A stretch of DNA of 64,000 bases from an uncultured Parabacteroides sp. (GTDB lineage: Bacteria > Bacteroidota > Bacteroidia > Bacteroidales > Tannerellaceae). This document shows positions 17,410 through 26,900 of the stretch, one piece after another (position 1 is the first letter of the stretch; every line of letters starts with the position of its first letter). The stretch covers positions 1-64,000 of the forward strand of contig UQLN01000022.1 of the NCBI GenBank assembly GCA_900541965.1, given 5' to 3'. The position numbers and the translations under genes are program-made. The notes under the pieces were generated by a model. It saw only the letters and a list, made by a program, of their open reading frames with translations, made no database searches and was not told the origin of the DNA.

Positions 17410-18624
17410 ATGGAAAATATTGATTTTTTTAGTTTGTTCCAAGGTTTTGGAACAATGGTTGCCGGTGGATGGATACTGGCTGTAACCCGTGTCTTTCTCA
17501 TTTGCCTTGGAGGCTTGCTTGTATATTTAGGATGGAAAGGCGTACTCGAACCGATGGTCATGATACCGATGGGATTAGGTATGCTTGCCATAAACTGCGG
17601 AACCCTGATTATGCCGGAAGGTGGATTGGGAAACCTGTTCCTTGATCCGATGCTTGAAGACACGGATGCTTTGATGACGACCATGCAGATAGACTTTCTG
17701 CAACCGGTCTACACACTCACATTCAGTAACGGATTGATTGCCTGTTTTGTTTTTATGGGAATCGGCACTCTGCTGGATGTCGGTTTCCTGCTTCAAAAAC
17801 CTTTTGCCAGTCTTTTCCTTGCCTTATGTGCCGAACTGGGTACATTCCTGACTTTACCTATAGCCAGTGCATTGGGACTGACGCTGAGTGAAAGCGCATC
17901 TGTTGCCATGGTAGGTGGAGCCGATGGACCGATGGTATTGTTTACTTCCCTGGTTCTGGCAAAACATCTTTTCGTTCCGATTACAGTCGTCGCTTATTTA
18001 TATTTAGGATTAACTTATGGCGGATACCCTTATCTGGTAAAGCTTCTGATACCACAGCGCTTACGTGCAATCAAGATGACATCGACCAAACCGCCTAAGA
18101 ACTATGACGCAAAAGTGAAACTGGCATTCTCAGTGATCCTTTGTGGTGTATTATGTTTCCTTTTCCCGGTAGCATCTCCCCTGTTCTTCTCTTTGTTCCT
18201 GGGTGTGGCTGTCCGCGAATCCGGAATGAAACATATTTATGATTTCGTTAGTGGTCCGTTATTATACGGTTCCACATTTATGTTAGGTCTGTTGCTAGGC
18301 GTACTTTGTGATGCCAAACTGTTGCTCGACCCGAAAATCCTGAAATTACTGGTATTAGGTGTTACAGCCTTGTTATTATCCGGTATCGGCGGTATTATGG
18401 GTGGTTACATCATGTATTTCATCAAGCGTGGAAACTATAACCCGGTTATCGGTATCGCTGCGGTAAGCTGTGTGCCGACAACGGCTAAAGTTGCCCAAAA
18501 GCTGGTAAGCAAAGAAAATCCGGACTCCTTTATTTTAGGAGACGCACTGGGCGCTAACATTTCAGGGGTTATCACCTCTGCTATTATTACGGGTATTTAT
18601 ATAACTATTATACCTTACCTCTAA
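17410..18624 (+). CDS. Sodium ion-translocating decarboxylase beta subunit
   Basis: A 404-residue polytopic protein of the OadB/MmdB/GcdB family, the integral membrane subunit that couples decarboxylation of carboxybiotin to Na+ export. The hallmark GGADGP lies at 169-174 (Asp172 is probably the equivalent of the ion-coupling Asp of OadB), and the C-terminal signature GDALGANISGVITSA is intact. No alpha (carboxyltransferase) or biotin carrier gene lies within the window, so partners must be encoded elsewhere. It forms a two-gene unit with the gamma-like gene and ends at a strong terminator. Confidence 0.9.
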   Translation: MENIDFFSLFQGFGTMVAGGWILAVTRVFLICLGGLLVYLGWKGVLEPMVMIPMGLGMLAINCGTLIMPEGGLGNLFLDPMLEDTDALMTTMQIDFLQPVYTLTFSNGLIACFVFMGIGTLLDVGFLLQKPFASLFLALCAELGTFLTLPIASALGLTLSESASVAMVGGADGPMVLFTSLVLAKHLFVPITVVAYLYLGLTYGGYPYLVKLLIPQRLRAIKMTSTKPPKNYDAKVKLAFSVILCGVLCFLFPVASPLFFSLFLGVAVRESGMKHIYDFVSGPLLYGSTFMLGLLLGVLCDAKLLLDPKILKLLVLGVTALLLSGIGGIMGGYIMYFIKRGNYNPVIGIAAVSCVPTTAKVAQKLVSKENPDSFILGDALGANISGVITSAIITGIYITIIPYL

Positions 18625-18969
18625 AATACTACTTTTACCTTCCTCCGGAAATCAACCAAAACCATCCGGAGAACTTTTCATTCGAGCCTCGCCGGACTGT
18701 TGTTTGACGAGGCTCGAACTTTTTCCAGTCCAGAGCAAATAGCTCTTAACTCGATGCATTTCCATGATAATCTGCCGATAGAGCAAAAAGAAGAAGAATG
18801 GTAAATGGATTTTACGGGTTTACTGAAAATGAATATGTTAAAATTACATGCCGTAAAGCATATTTGCATTTTACTTTATTTTCCGGAAATAATTTGTTCC
18901 TGTAATTTTTAATACCTAAGTTAGTGCCATTAAAACAAACAAAATATTAACCTTCAAAATAATGAAGCC
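18625..18969 (+). other. Intergenic region with terminator and promoter
   Basis: No gene seen. It contains a strong hairpin terminator (18681-18724) and a plausible promoter for the helix-turn-helix gene: TTTG at 18893-18896, 20-base spacer, TAAGTTAG at 18917-18924. Confidence 0.5.
18681..18724 (+). terminator. Terminator after the decarboxylase beta gene
   Basis: A perfect 11-bp stem (TTCGAGCCTCG / CGAGGCTCGAA) with a 16-base loop, followed by CTTTTT. Confidence 0.85.
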
Positions 18970-19248
18970 ATGGCAAAGACTATTACATTCAATGAACTTC
19001 GTAGACTGAAAGACAGTCTGCCTGACGGAAGTACCCACCGTATTGCTGATGAATTAGGACTGACTGTTGAAACAGTACGTAATTATTTCGGTGGGTATAA
19101 TTATAAAGATGGAAAAAGTTGTGGGATACATATAGAACCAGGACCAGACGGTGGTTTGGTTGTATTAGACGACACTACTATACTTGACCGTGCTTTACAG
19201 ATATTGGCAGAGAAAAATCCTGTATCTGAAGAAGCACAGCAAGCGTAA
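18970..19248 (+). CDS. Small helix-turn-helix DNA-binding protein
   Basis: A 92-residue protein. The N-terminal half has a helix-turn-helix pattern, THRIADELGLTVETVRNYFG (22-41), with a glycine-rich loop after the recognition helix. The C-terminal half has a short strand pair (GGLVVLDDTTIL) and a helix. It looks like the conserved small DNA-binding protein found in many Bacteroidales; targets are unknown. It is monocistronic between two hairpin terminators. Confidence 0.75.
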   Translation: MAKTITFNELRRLKDSLPDGSTHRIADELGLTVETVRNYFGGYNYKDGKSCGIHIEPGPDGGLVVLDDTTILDRALQILAEKNPVSEEAQQA

Positions 19249-19267
19249 AGAAATTCAACATTACAGG

Positions 19268-19312
19268 AAAATCCCATAGCTAAAAAGAAATAGTTGCTGT
19301 GGGATTTTTTGT
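19268..19312 (+). terminator. Terminator after the small HTH gene
   Basis: A 12-bp stem with one wobble pair (AAATCCCATAGC / GCTGTGGGATTT) ending in TTTTTTG. Confidence 0.8.
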
Positions 19313-19365
19313 TTTAATCAACTTATTTGTATTTCCGATTGTTTCATTAATAAAAACACACGCAT

Positions 19366-20481
19366 ATGGAAGATAAATTAGTAACGTTAGCGATTCACAC
19401 GTTCGAGAAAGCTCAAATTCTCAAAACATTACTTGAAACAGAAGGAATTGAGGTATACATACATAATGTAAACCAAATCCAGCCGGTTGTTTCGGCAGGA
19501 GTACGTGTGCGTATTAAAGAAAGTGATCTGCCTCACGCATTGCGCATCATCGAAGACAGCAAATGGTTCAGTGAGGAAAAAGAAGAAGAGGAAGACAAGA
19601 GCAACCAGGTTAAGAAAGTCCTTATTCCGGTAGACTTTTCCGACTACTCGATCAAAGCATGCGAACTCGGTATCAATCATGCACATAAAATTGGCGCCGA
19701 AGTAATGATTATGCATGCCTATTTCAGTCCCTATTTCCCATCCGCCATTCCAATGGGTGATACCCTGACTTACCAGATTGGTGAAGAAGAAACCGTACAG
19801 AATATATTGAAACGGGTTCATGTGGATATGGAAAATATCTGTACCCATATCAACCGGAAAATGAAATCCGGCGAACTGCCTAAAGTAAAATACAATTATG
19901 TTCTTCGCGAAGGATTACCCGAAGAAGAAATTATTGCATACAGTAAGGAATACCACCCTACCCTGATAGTCATGGGTACCCGCGGTAAGAGCCAGAAGGA
20001 TATGGACCTGATTGGTAGTGTAACAGGTGAAGTAATTGAAGTAAATAAGGTTCCGATTCTTGCCATTCCCGAAAATGTTCCGTTTGGAGATTTAGGCGAA
20101 GCTAAAAACATTGCATTTGCCACCTCTTTCAACCAGCGTGATTTAGTGGCCTTCGATGAATTTATGGAAATCATCAAACCATACAATTTCCATATTCATC
20201 TGTTCAATATTTCTACAAGCCGTAATGAATGGAACGAAATCCGCTTAACCGGGGTAAACGAATATTTCAAAAAACAATATCCGGAAGCAAACATTACCCA
20301 TACCGTATTGGCTGATGGCGATCTATTGCTGGCAATCGAGAAGTTTGTAAGAGATAACCAGATTGAAATTATTGCGTTAAGCACCTATCGCAGGAATATA
20401 TTGGCAAGAATGTTCAACCCGAGCATTGCACGAAAGATGTTATTCCACACCGATACACCGCTATTGGTAATGCATGCCTGA
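19366..20481 (+). CDS. Universal stress protein: DUF2007 domain plus two USP domains
   Basis: A 371-residue cytoplasmic protein. Residues 1-70 resemble DUF2007 (AIHTFEKAQILKTLLETEGI...). Residues about 84-225 form a first UspA domain (KKVLIPVDFSDYSIKACELG; nucleotide-loop-like IVMGTRGKSQKDMDLIGSVT). Residues about 240-371 form a second, more divergent domain ending HTDTPLLVMHA. The first domain keeps the G-x2-G-x(9)-G/S-type phosphate loop and may bind ATP; the second lacks it. It is monocistronic with its own terminator. Confidence 0.85.
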   Translation: MEDKLVTLAIHTFEKAQILKTLLETEGIEVYIHNVNQIQPVVSAGVRVRIKESDLPHALRIIEDSKWFSEEKEEEEDKSNQVKKVLIPVDFSDYSIKACELGINHAHKIGAEVMIMHAYFSPYFPSAIPMGDTLTYQIGEEETVQNILKRVHVDMENICTHINRKMKSGELPKVKYNYVLREGLPEEEIIAYSKEYHPTLIVMGTRGKSQKDMDLIGSVTGEVIEVNKVPILAIPENVPFGDLGEAKNIAFATSFNQRDLVAFDEFMEIIKPYNFHIHLFNISTSRNEWNEIRLTGVNEYFKKQYPEANITHTVLADGDLLLAIEKFVRDNQIEIIALSTYRRNILARMFNPSIARKMLFHTDTPLLVMHA

Positions 20482-20784
20482 AAAGGAGAATAGAATAAAG
20501 AATAAGATTTAAATCTTAGTATAAAGGGAATTGTCTTTTTTCAGACAGTTCCCTTTTTTATTATAAAGCGGAATTTAATTTATTAGACGCGGATTAAGAA
20601 ATATAAGGCTACTACAACATAACGGCAAGCCGAAACCTATTCATCTTATTTTTTTTAATTATGATATACCTATTTTAAGGTATTCACGGCTTTATTTTAC
20701 TCAATTATCGGTATTTCAGACATTCTACAAAACCCGGAACTTTGCAACTGAAAAAAATAACTATATTTTAATATCAAACGCAAA
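20482..20784 (+). other. Intergenic region upstream of the haem operon
   Basis: No gene seen. It holds the terminator at 20523-20559 and, before hmuY, a weak promoter candidate: TTTC at 20714-20717, 19-base spacer, GAACTTTG at 20737-20744. I could not identify a Fur box with confidence. Confidence 0.4.
20523..20559 (+). terminator. Terminator after the universal stress protein gene
   Basis: A 13-bp stem with one wobble (AAAGGGAATTGTC / GACAGTTCCCTTT) followed by a T run. Confidence 0.8.
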
Positions 20785-21774
20785 ATGAAAAAAGTTCTTT
20801 ATTTAACAGCTGTTTTATTTACAGGTGCTTTGACACTGGTGTCCTGTGATAAAAATAATAACGAAGGGGAAGGTCCTCTGGAGGAGGATATAAAAACGGC
20901 AACCGTAAATTCCAAAGCCTATGACAAATGGATCTATTTCAAATTTTCAGACGGTTCCACTGTAGAACATGAGATTGAACCGATTAGCGGAACATACAAT
21001 GGAAAGCTTGACTATTCGCTCACACTTCCCTCAGGCGGAACAAATGAAGGTTCCAGCGATAACCAAAAATTAGAAATCAGCCGCATAAATAAGAATACGG
21101 TAAAGATAATCCTGAAAGATTTCAAAAGCGGAAATCAATCAATGGGCAATATTGAAACAGAAGCGACTGTCTCCGTTGAAAAAAGCAAATGGACATTAAA
21201 AGCAGAAAATAAGACAGTAGGCAGCTATACCATTTCCTGTACCGGAACTATTGAAGCCGATTCGAATATCGACTTGCAGATGAGTATTGTGGTAAAAGCA
21301 ATGCAGGCTATGGGAATGGGGCCTATCGAAGCGACCTACAAAGGAACGATGGAACAGTCGGCCAACGTAGATGAAAGCACTTTCGACTGGGATATTGCTT
21401 TCCACAGCTATGATAAAAAGACAAACGGCGGTTCCGTATTGGCAACTACAGAAAAAGAAATATCCAACGTAACTACAATCCCGACAGGTGATTATATACA
21501 AGACATAAAGAGTGACAGCTTAATCGTGGACATGGGCGGCATGATGGACAAGAATATAGGTATCGGATATGCACGCGGTTCCGTCAACGAAGTGCTAAGC
21601 GCAGCAACTTTGCGTGACCTGAGCAATATGCCGCCGCTTTACTCCAAGACAGACCTTGTCTACATCGTTAAAACCAAATCCGGCGAATATGCTAAAATCA
21701 AATTCACCGATTATATGGATGAGGAAGGAAACAAGGGTGTCTTTACGTTCAACTATGTATATCCTGTAAAATAA
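20785..21774 (+). CDS. hmuY: HmuY-family haem-binding lipoprotein with inserted calycin-like domain
   Basis: A 329-residue lipoprotein. The signal peptide ends in the lipobox LVSC (Cys21). HmuY proteins are surface haem-scavenging lipoproteins that pass haem to a TonB receptor. The HmuY strand AYDKWIYFKFSDG lies at about 45-57 and the DWDIAFHSYDKKTNGGS motif follows only at about 202-218. Between them (about 69-190) is a stretch with the pattern of a calycin-like beta-barrel (TYNGKLDYSLTL... TVKIILKDF). One domain therefore appears nested in the other. It is first gene of the hmu operon, 13 bases before hmuR. Haem ligands are not assigned. Confidence 0.8.
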   Translation: MKKVLYLTAVLFTGALTLVSCDKNNNEGEGPLEEDIKTATVNSKAYDKWIYFKFSDGSTVEHEIEPISGTYNGKLDYSLTLPSGGTNEGSSDNQKLEISRINKNTVKIILKDFKSGNQSMGNIETEATVSVEKSKWTLKAENKTVGSYTISCTGTIEADSNIDLQMSIVVKAMQAMGMGPIEATYKGTMEQSANVDESTFDWDIAFHSYDKKTNGGSVLATTEKEISNVTTIPTGDYIQDIKSDSLIVDMGGMMDKNIGIGYARGSVNEVLSAATLRDLSNMPPLYSKTDLVYIVKTKSGEYAKIKFTDYMDEEGNKGVFTFNYVYPVK

Positions 21775-21787
21775 AATTCAATCTTAT

Positions 21788-23917
21788 ATGAAAATAGCAT
21801 TATTGGTGTTAGCTTCAACACTGATATTTGGTAACCTGTCGGCGAATGAACCTCCCCGGCAGGTTCTTGGTTCTGTTACCGATGAAAAAGGAGAAACACT
21901 TCCTTATGCCAATATTCTTATTAAAGGGACGGCCTATGGAGTGGCAACGGATACAAACGGGAAATACAAATTAATCATCCCCCGTCCGGGCAAATACTCC
22001 ATCCTTGTAAAATATGCCGGCTTCGTTCCTTTTGAACAAAGCTTCTACCTGCATAAAGACACCATCATCAATTTCAAGTTGAAGGAAGATGCCCTGAACC
22101 TGAATGAAGTAACCGTAACAGCTACCCGTACACCCAAACTATTAAAAGACGCACCGGTTATTACCCGCGTCATTACAACAGAGGATATACAGCGTATCAA
22201 TGCTGTTACCGTTCAGGATTTGCTGGAAACCGAATTACCGGGGCTGGAATTTACCCGCGAAATGGACGGGCAGACTTCTATCCACCTCCAGGGTATGAGC
22301 GGTAAATATATCCTGTTCCTGATAGATGGAGAACGTATGGCGGGCGAAACGCTGAATAATGTAGATTATAACCGCCTGAATGCTTCCGAAATAGAACGTA
22401 TCGAAATCGTAAAAGGTACAGTTTCCGCCCTGTATGGTTCCAATGCAATCGGAGGAGTTGTAAATATCATCACAAAGAATGCGGATAAACCGTATAGCGT
22501 GAATGTTTATGGCAATTACGGAAGTAAAAATGAACAGCGCTACGGAGCTACAGTCGGACTGAAAAAACAAAACATCAGCAGTTTGACCTCCGTAAATTAC
22601 AAAAACAAAGATACCTACCTGCTGACCGATACGACAGGCAAATCCTCTCCGGTAAACGGTGGGCACGACTATAATGTGAACGAGAAACTAACCTGGACTG
22701 TTAATAAAAAAATAACGCTGACAGGAAAAGGAGGACTCTATTTCCGGGATGTAGACAATTACGAAGAAAATGTAAAAGACAGCTACCGTAACTTTAACGG
22801 AAGCCTCCGGATGAATTACAACATTTCCGAAAAACAGAATCTGGATGTTTCTTACCTGTTCGACCGGTATAACAAGTACGACCGGTACATCAAAAAAAAT
22901 GTGGATACGCTCAATTACCGGAACACCCAACAGACAGCACGGGCACAATACACCCACTCTTTCACCGAAGGGAATACGCTGATCGGAGGTGCCGAATTTT
23001 TCAGGGACGAGTTGATGTCATACCAGTTCAGTGGAGATACCTACTCGACCAACGACTACATTCTGTATGCACAGCACGACTATAATATTACAAAGAAATT
23101 CAATGTTGTATACGGCTTACGTATGGACTGTTACTCTTCGTTCGGAGCACATTTCAGTCCAAGTGCATCGCTTATGTATAAGCTGAAACCTTTTACCCTG
23201 CGTGCTTCATACTCCCGCGGTTTCCGTGCTCCGTCCCTGAAAGAGATGTATACGAACTGGGACATGGGAGGATTAGGATGGTTCCGCATCATTGGTAATC
23301 CTGACCTGAAACCGGAGCTTAGCAATAATTTCAGCGTTTCTGCGGAATATACCCGCAACCGTGTAAATGTTTCTGTAATCGGTTATTACAATGACATCCA
23401 CCGGAAAATAACAACGGTATATAACTCTACGGATAAAACAGCCGTATATACCAATGTGGATAATTCCGGAATCGGAGGTTTGGATGCGAATATTGCAGTA
23501 AAATGCCCGTACGGTTTCACAATAAAAACAGCTTATGCCTATGTACATGAGAACCTGAAACAAAACGGATTGAATGTAAGTTCTACCCGTCCCCATTCCG
23601 CCACTGTCGGTGTCAACTACGAACTTTCACGTAAAAATTACAATCTGAATGTGGCTCTGAACGGACGTTTCCTAAGCAAATTGGATACTTACGAAGCCAA
23701 CGATACACAGGGCAGCAGCTATAGCTTTGTCCATTATCCGGGATATCAGATGTGGAAAATAGTCCTTTCCCAACGCATATACAAAGCATATATGCTCCAG
23801 TTGAGTGTCGACAATATCTTCAACTACCAACCGAAGGTATATGCAGCCAATTCCCCTATTTCTCCGGGAACGACTTTTATGGCCGGGATATCCATCGACA
23901 TTGACGAAATATTTTAA
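21788..23917 (+). CDS. hmuR: TonB-dependent haem receptor HmuR
   Basis: A 709-residue outer-membrane receptor: signal peptide (1-19), carboxypeptidase-regulatory-like domain (about 24-105), TonB-box-like ending (NEVTVTATRTPK), plug domain (about 115-230) and a beta-barrel to the C-terminal Phe. The haem-receptor motifs FRAP (GFRAPSLKEMY, about 478) and NPDL (GNPDLKPEL, about 500) are present. The segment between them contains no His, whereas characterised haem receptors usually have one there. The place in the operon, between hmuY and hmuS, supports haem or haem-like cargo. Confidence 0.88.
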   Translation: MKIALLVLASTLIFGNLSANEPPRQVLGSVTDEKGETLPYANILIKGTAYGVATDTNGKYKLIIPRPGKYSILVKYAGFVPFEQSFYLHKDTIINFKLKEDALNLNEVTVTATRTPKLLKDAPVITRVITTEDIQRINAVTVQDLLETELPGLEFTREMDGQTSIHLQGMSGKYILFLIDGERMAGETLNNVDYNRLNASEIERIEIVKGTVSALYGSNAIGGVVNIITKNADKPYSVNVYGNYGSKNEQRYGATVGLKKQNISSLTSVNYKNKDTYLLTDTTGKSSPVNGGHDYNVNEKLTWTVNKKITLTGKGGLYFRDVDNYEENVKDSYRNFNGSLRMNYNISEKQNLDVSYLFDRYNKYDRYIKKNVDTLNYRNTQQTARAQYTHSFTEGNTLIGGAEFFRDELMSYQFSGDTYSTNDYILYAQHDYNITKKFNVVYGLRMDCYSSFGAHFSPSASLMYKLKPFTLRASYSRGFRAPSLKEMYTNWDMGGLGWFRIIGNPDLKPELSNNFSVSAEYTRNRVNVSVIGYYNDIHRKITTVYNSTDKTAVYTNVDNSGIGGLDANIAVKCPYGFTIKTAYAYVHENLKQNGLNVSSTRPHSATVGVNYELSRKNYNLNVALNGRFLSKLDTYEANDTQGSSYSFVHYPGYQMWKIVLSQRIYKAYMLQLSVDNIFNYQPKVYAANSPISPGTTFMAGISIDIDEIF

Positions 23918-23941
23918 ATGATAAAAAATTAGCGATATAAT

Positions 23942-26900
23942 ATGAGAAAGAAAATTTTATTAGGAGGTACACTTCTCCTTCTTATCATCATCTGGATCAT
24001 CTGGAACGGAGTGGCCGGGACAACCAAGGTCGCGCTGGTCAACTTCCCGAACTACCAGGAGGCCCGCATGAGTAAATCTTTAGACAACAATTTTATCAAG
24101 CTGGAACAAGTGGGCCTTGATGATTTCAACAAACTGGGAGACTACGATGCCATATTGGTTTTCGCCATGGGTATCCGTATGACGGATGAACACCGTGCGC
24201 TGCTGGAACAGCTTAAAGAAAAGAATATTCCTATTATCTCGACGGCGGCAACCGACCCGATGAACAAGATATGCAGTCTCGATTCCCTACAGGAAAAAAA
24301 GACAGGAGATTATCTGTCGAACGGGGGGTCGGTTAACTACCGCAGCCTGTTTAATTATATCCGGAAAGACCTGACCGGTAAGAAATTCTTCACAGGAGAA
24401 ATTAAAGAACCTGTAGAAATCAGTTCCGACGCGCTGTTTCATCTGGATGACGAACAAATATTCGAAACCGTAGATGCTTTTGAGAAGTATTATAAGGAAA
24501 AAGGCTTCTATAAGGAAGGCGCCCCCAAAGTAGCCTTGATGGTCGGGATGGCTGGTCCGTTCGATACGAACAAAGACCATCTGGACTCCCTGATATGCAG
24601 TCTGGAACAACGGAACATGAATGTATACCCGATTTCGTCATTTGCCAAACGCCTTGAAATATTACAGGAAATACATCCGGCGGCCGTTATCTATATGCCT
24701 CACGGACGCTTGTTGATGGGACAAGGCGAAAAAGCGGTGGAATGGTTAAAGCAGGAGAATATCCCGATGTTCTGCCCCATCACAATCAATGATACATACG
24801 ATAACTGGATGGCCGACAAGAAAGGCATGTCGGGCGGTTTTATGAGCCAGAGCATCGTAACTCCTGAATTGGACGGAGGATTTGCCCCGTTTGCCCTGAA
24901 TGCACAATTCATCGACGAAGACGGACTGTATCTGTTCAAAAACATTCCGGGTAGGCTGGAACAATTCAGCAATACGGTAGCCAATTACCTGAAACTCCAG
25001 ACCTTGCCGAATAAGGATAAAAAGATAGCCATCTACTACTACAAAGGACCGGGCAAAAATGCGCTGACCGCTGCCGGACTGGAAGTGACCCCGTCTCTTT
25101 ATAATTTCCTGAAAAGGTTGAAAACGGAAGGATACGATGTCTCCAACCTGCCGGATAGCGAAGCGAAATTTGAGAAAATGCTGATGGAACAGGGTCCCGT
25201 TTTCAACCATTATGTCGAAGGCAACATAAAGAAATACCTTGAATCTGGTTATCCGGCATGGGTTACCGAACCGGCATATTATGGCTGGCTGGAAGATATA
25301 CTGACACCTGCCATGCTGGATACGCTGACGAACCGCCACGGAAATCATTTGGGAGACTTTTACACGAAAGAAGAAAACGGTATCAATGAAATAGCTGTTA
25401 CCCGTATCGATTTAGGTAATGTAGTATTGCTTCCCCAGCCCACACAAGGTACGGGTGAAAACTCTTTTGCCGCCGTACATGGTTCCAACGAAGTTCCCCC
25501 TCACCATTATATTGCATCTTATTTATGGACACAAAAAGATTTCCAGGCTGATGCCCTGATACATTTCGGAACACACGGTAGCCTGGAATTTATTCCCGGC
25601 AAACAAGTGGCGCTTTCTTCTGAGGACTGGACAGACCGCCTGGTCGGTTCGCTTCCCCACTTCTACCTCTATACTATCAGTGACGTAGGTGAAGCATTGA
25701 TTGCCAAACGACGCAGTTATGCGGTAACTATCAGCCATCTGACTCCCCCGTTTATGGAAACCGGATTGAGAAGTGAAGTCAACGGTTTATTAAATGATAT
25801 CAAACGCTATCTGGCCACCGATATCCGCGATGAAGCGCTAAACCTCAAAATCAAGAATCAAACCATTCGCATGGGCTTGCACCGCGACCTGCAACTGGAC
25901 AGTGTCCGCACGGTAGCCTATTCCGATGAAGCCATCGAGAAAATAGAGAACTTCGCCGAAGAGCTTTGTAGCGAAAAGATTACAGGGGGTGTCTATACAC
26001 TGGGTGTTCCTTATGAAGAAAGCAAAATCACATCTTCCGTCAAGCTGATGTGTACGGAGCCGATTGCCTTCAGCCTTGCCAACCTCGATAAAGTACAACA
26101 TAAAGTAACACAAAAAGAGATTGAGAGCCAGGCATTCTTCAACGAACACTACCGTACAAAAGCACAAGCTGCCGTGAAGCGCGTAATAGAAAATCCGTCT
26201 CTCGCCAACGACCCTTCGCTGCTGGCAAGCCTCGGCGTTTCGAACGAAACGGTAGCGAAAGCGGAGAGAATAAAGAAAGCATCCGAACCCAAAATGAACC
26301 GGATGATGGCTGCCATGATGCAAAAAATGCAGAAAGACGCTAAAGAAGGAAAGAAACCTGCCATCAAAGGACATGGACATCCTGCCGGTATTCCAAAGAC
26401 TGGCAAGATGCCGGAAGCTGTAAAAAAGATGCTTGAAAAAGAAGCACAGCAAGCCAAAGATACAACCACCCGGAAGAAACCTGCCGACGGAATGAGCGGT
26501 GCTTCCCAACAGATGGACAGTGTCAGCAAGGAAGATATCGTGTTTGCCGATGCAGTCCTGAATATCCGTCAGGCCATCCAAAATGTAAATACTTACCGCG
26601 ACTACTTACGCAACAGTCCGAAATCCGAGCTGGATGCTTTTGTCAACGCATTGAATGGCCACTATGTAGCGCCGACTCCCGGAGGAGACGTGATTGCCGA
26701 CCCGAATGTATTGCCTACAGGACGCAATTTATACGGTATCAACGCAGAAGCTACTCCCACGCCAACCGCCTGGGAGAAAGGAAAAGAACTGGCAAACAGT
26801 TTGCTGGCTGCACATGCCAAGGCACATGGAGGCAAAACACCCCAGAAGGTCAGCTTTACACTCTGGTCCGGCAGCTTCATCGAAAGTGAAGGTGCTACCA

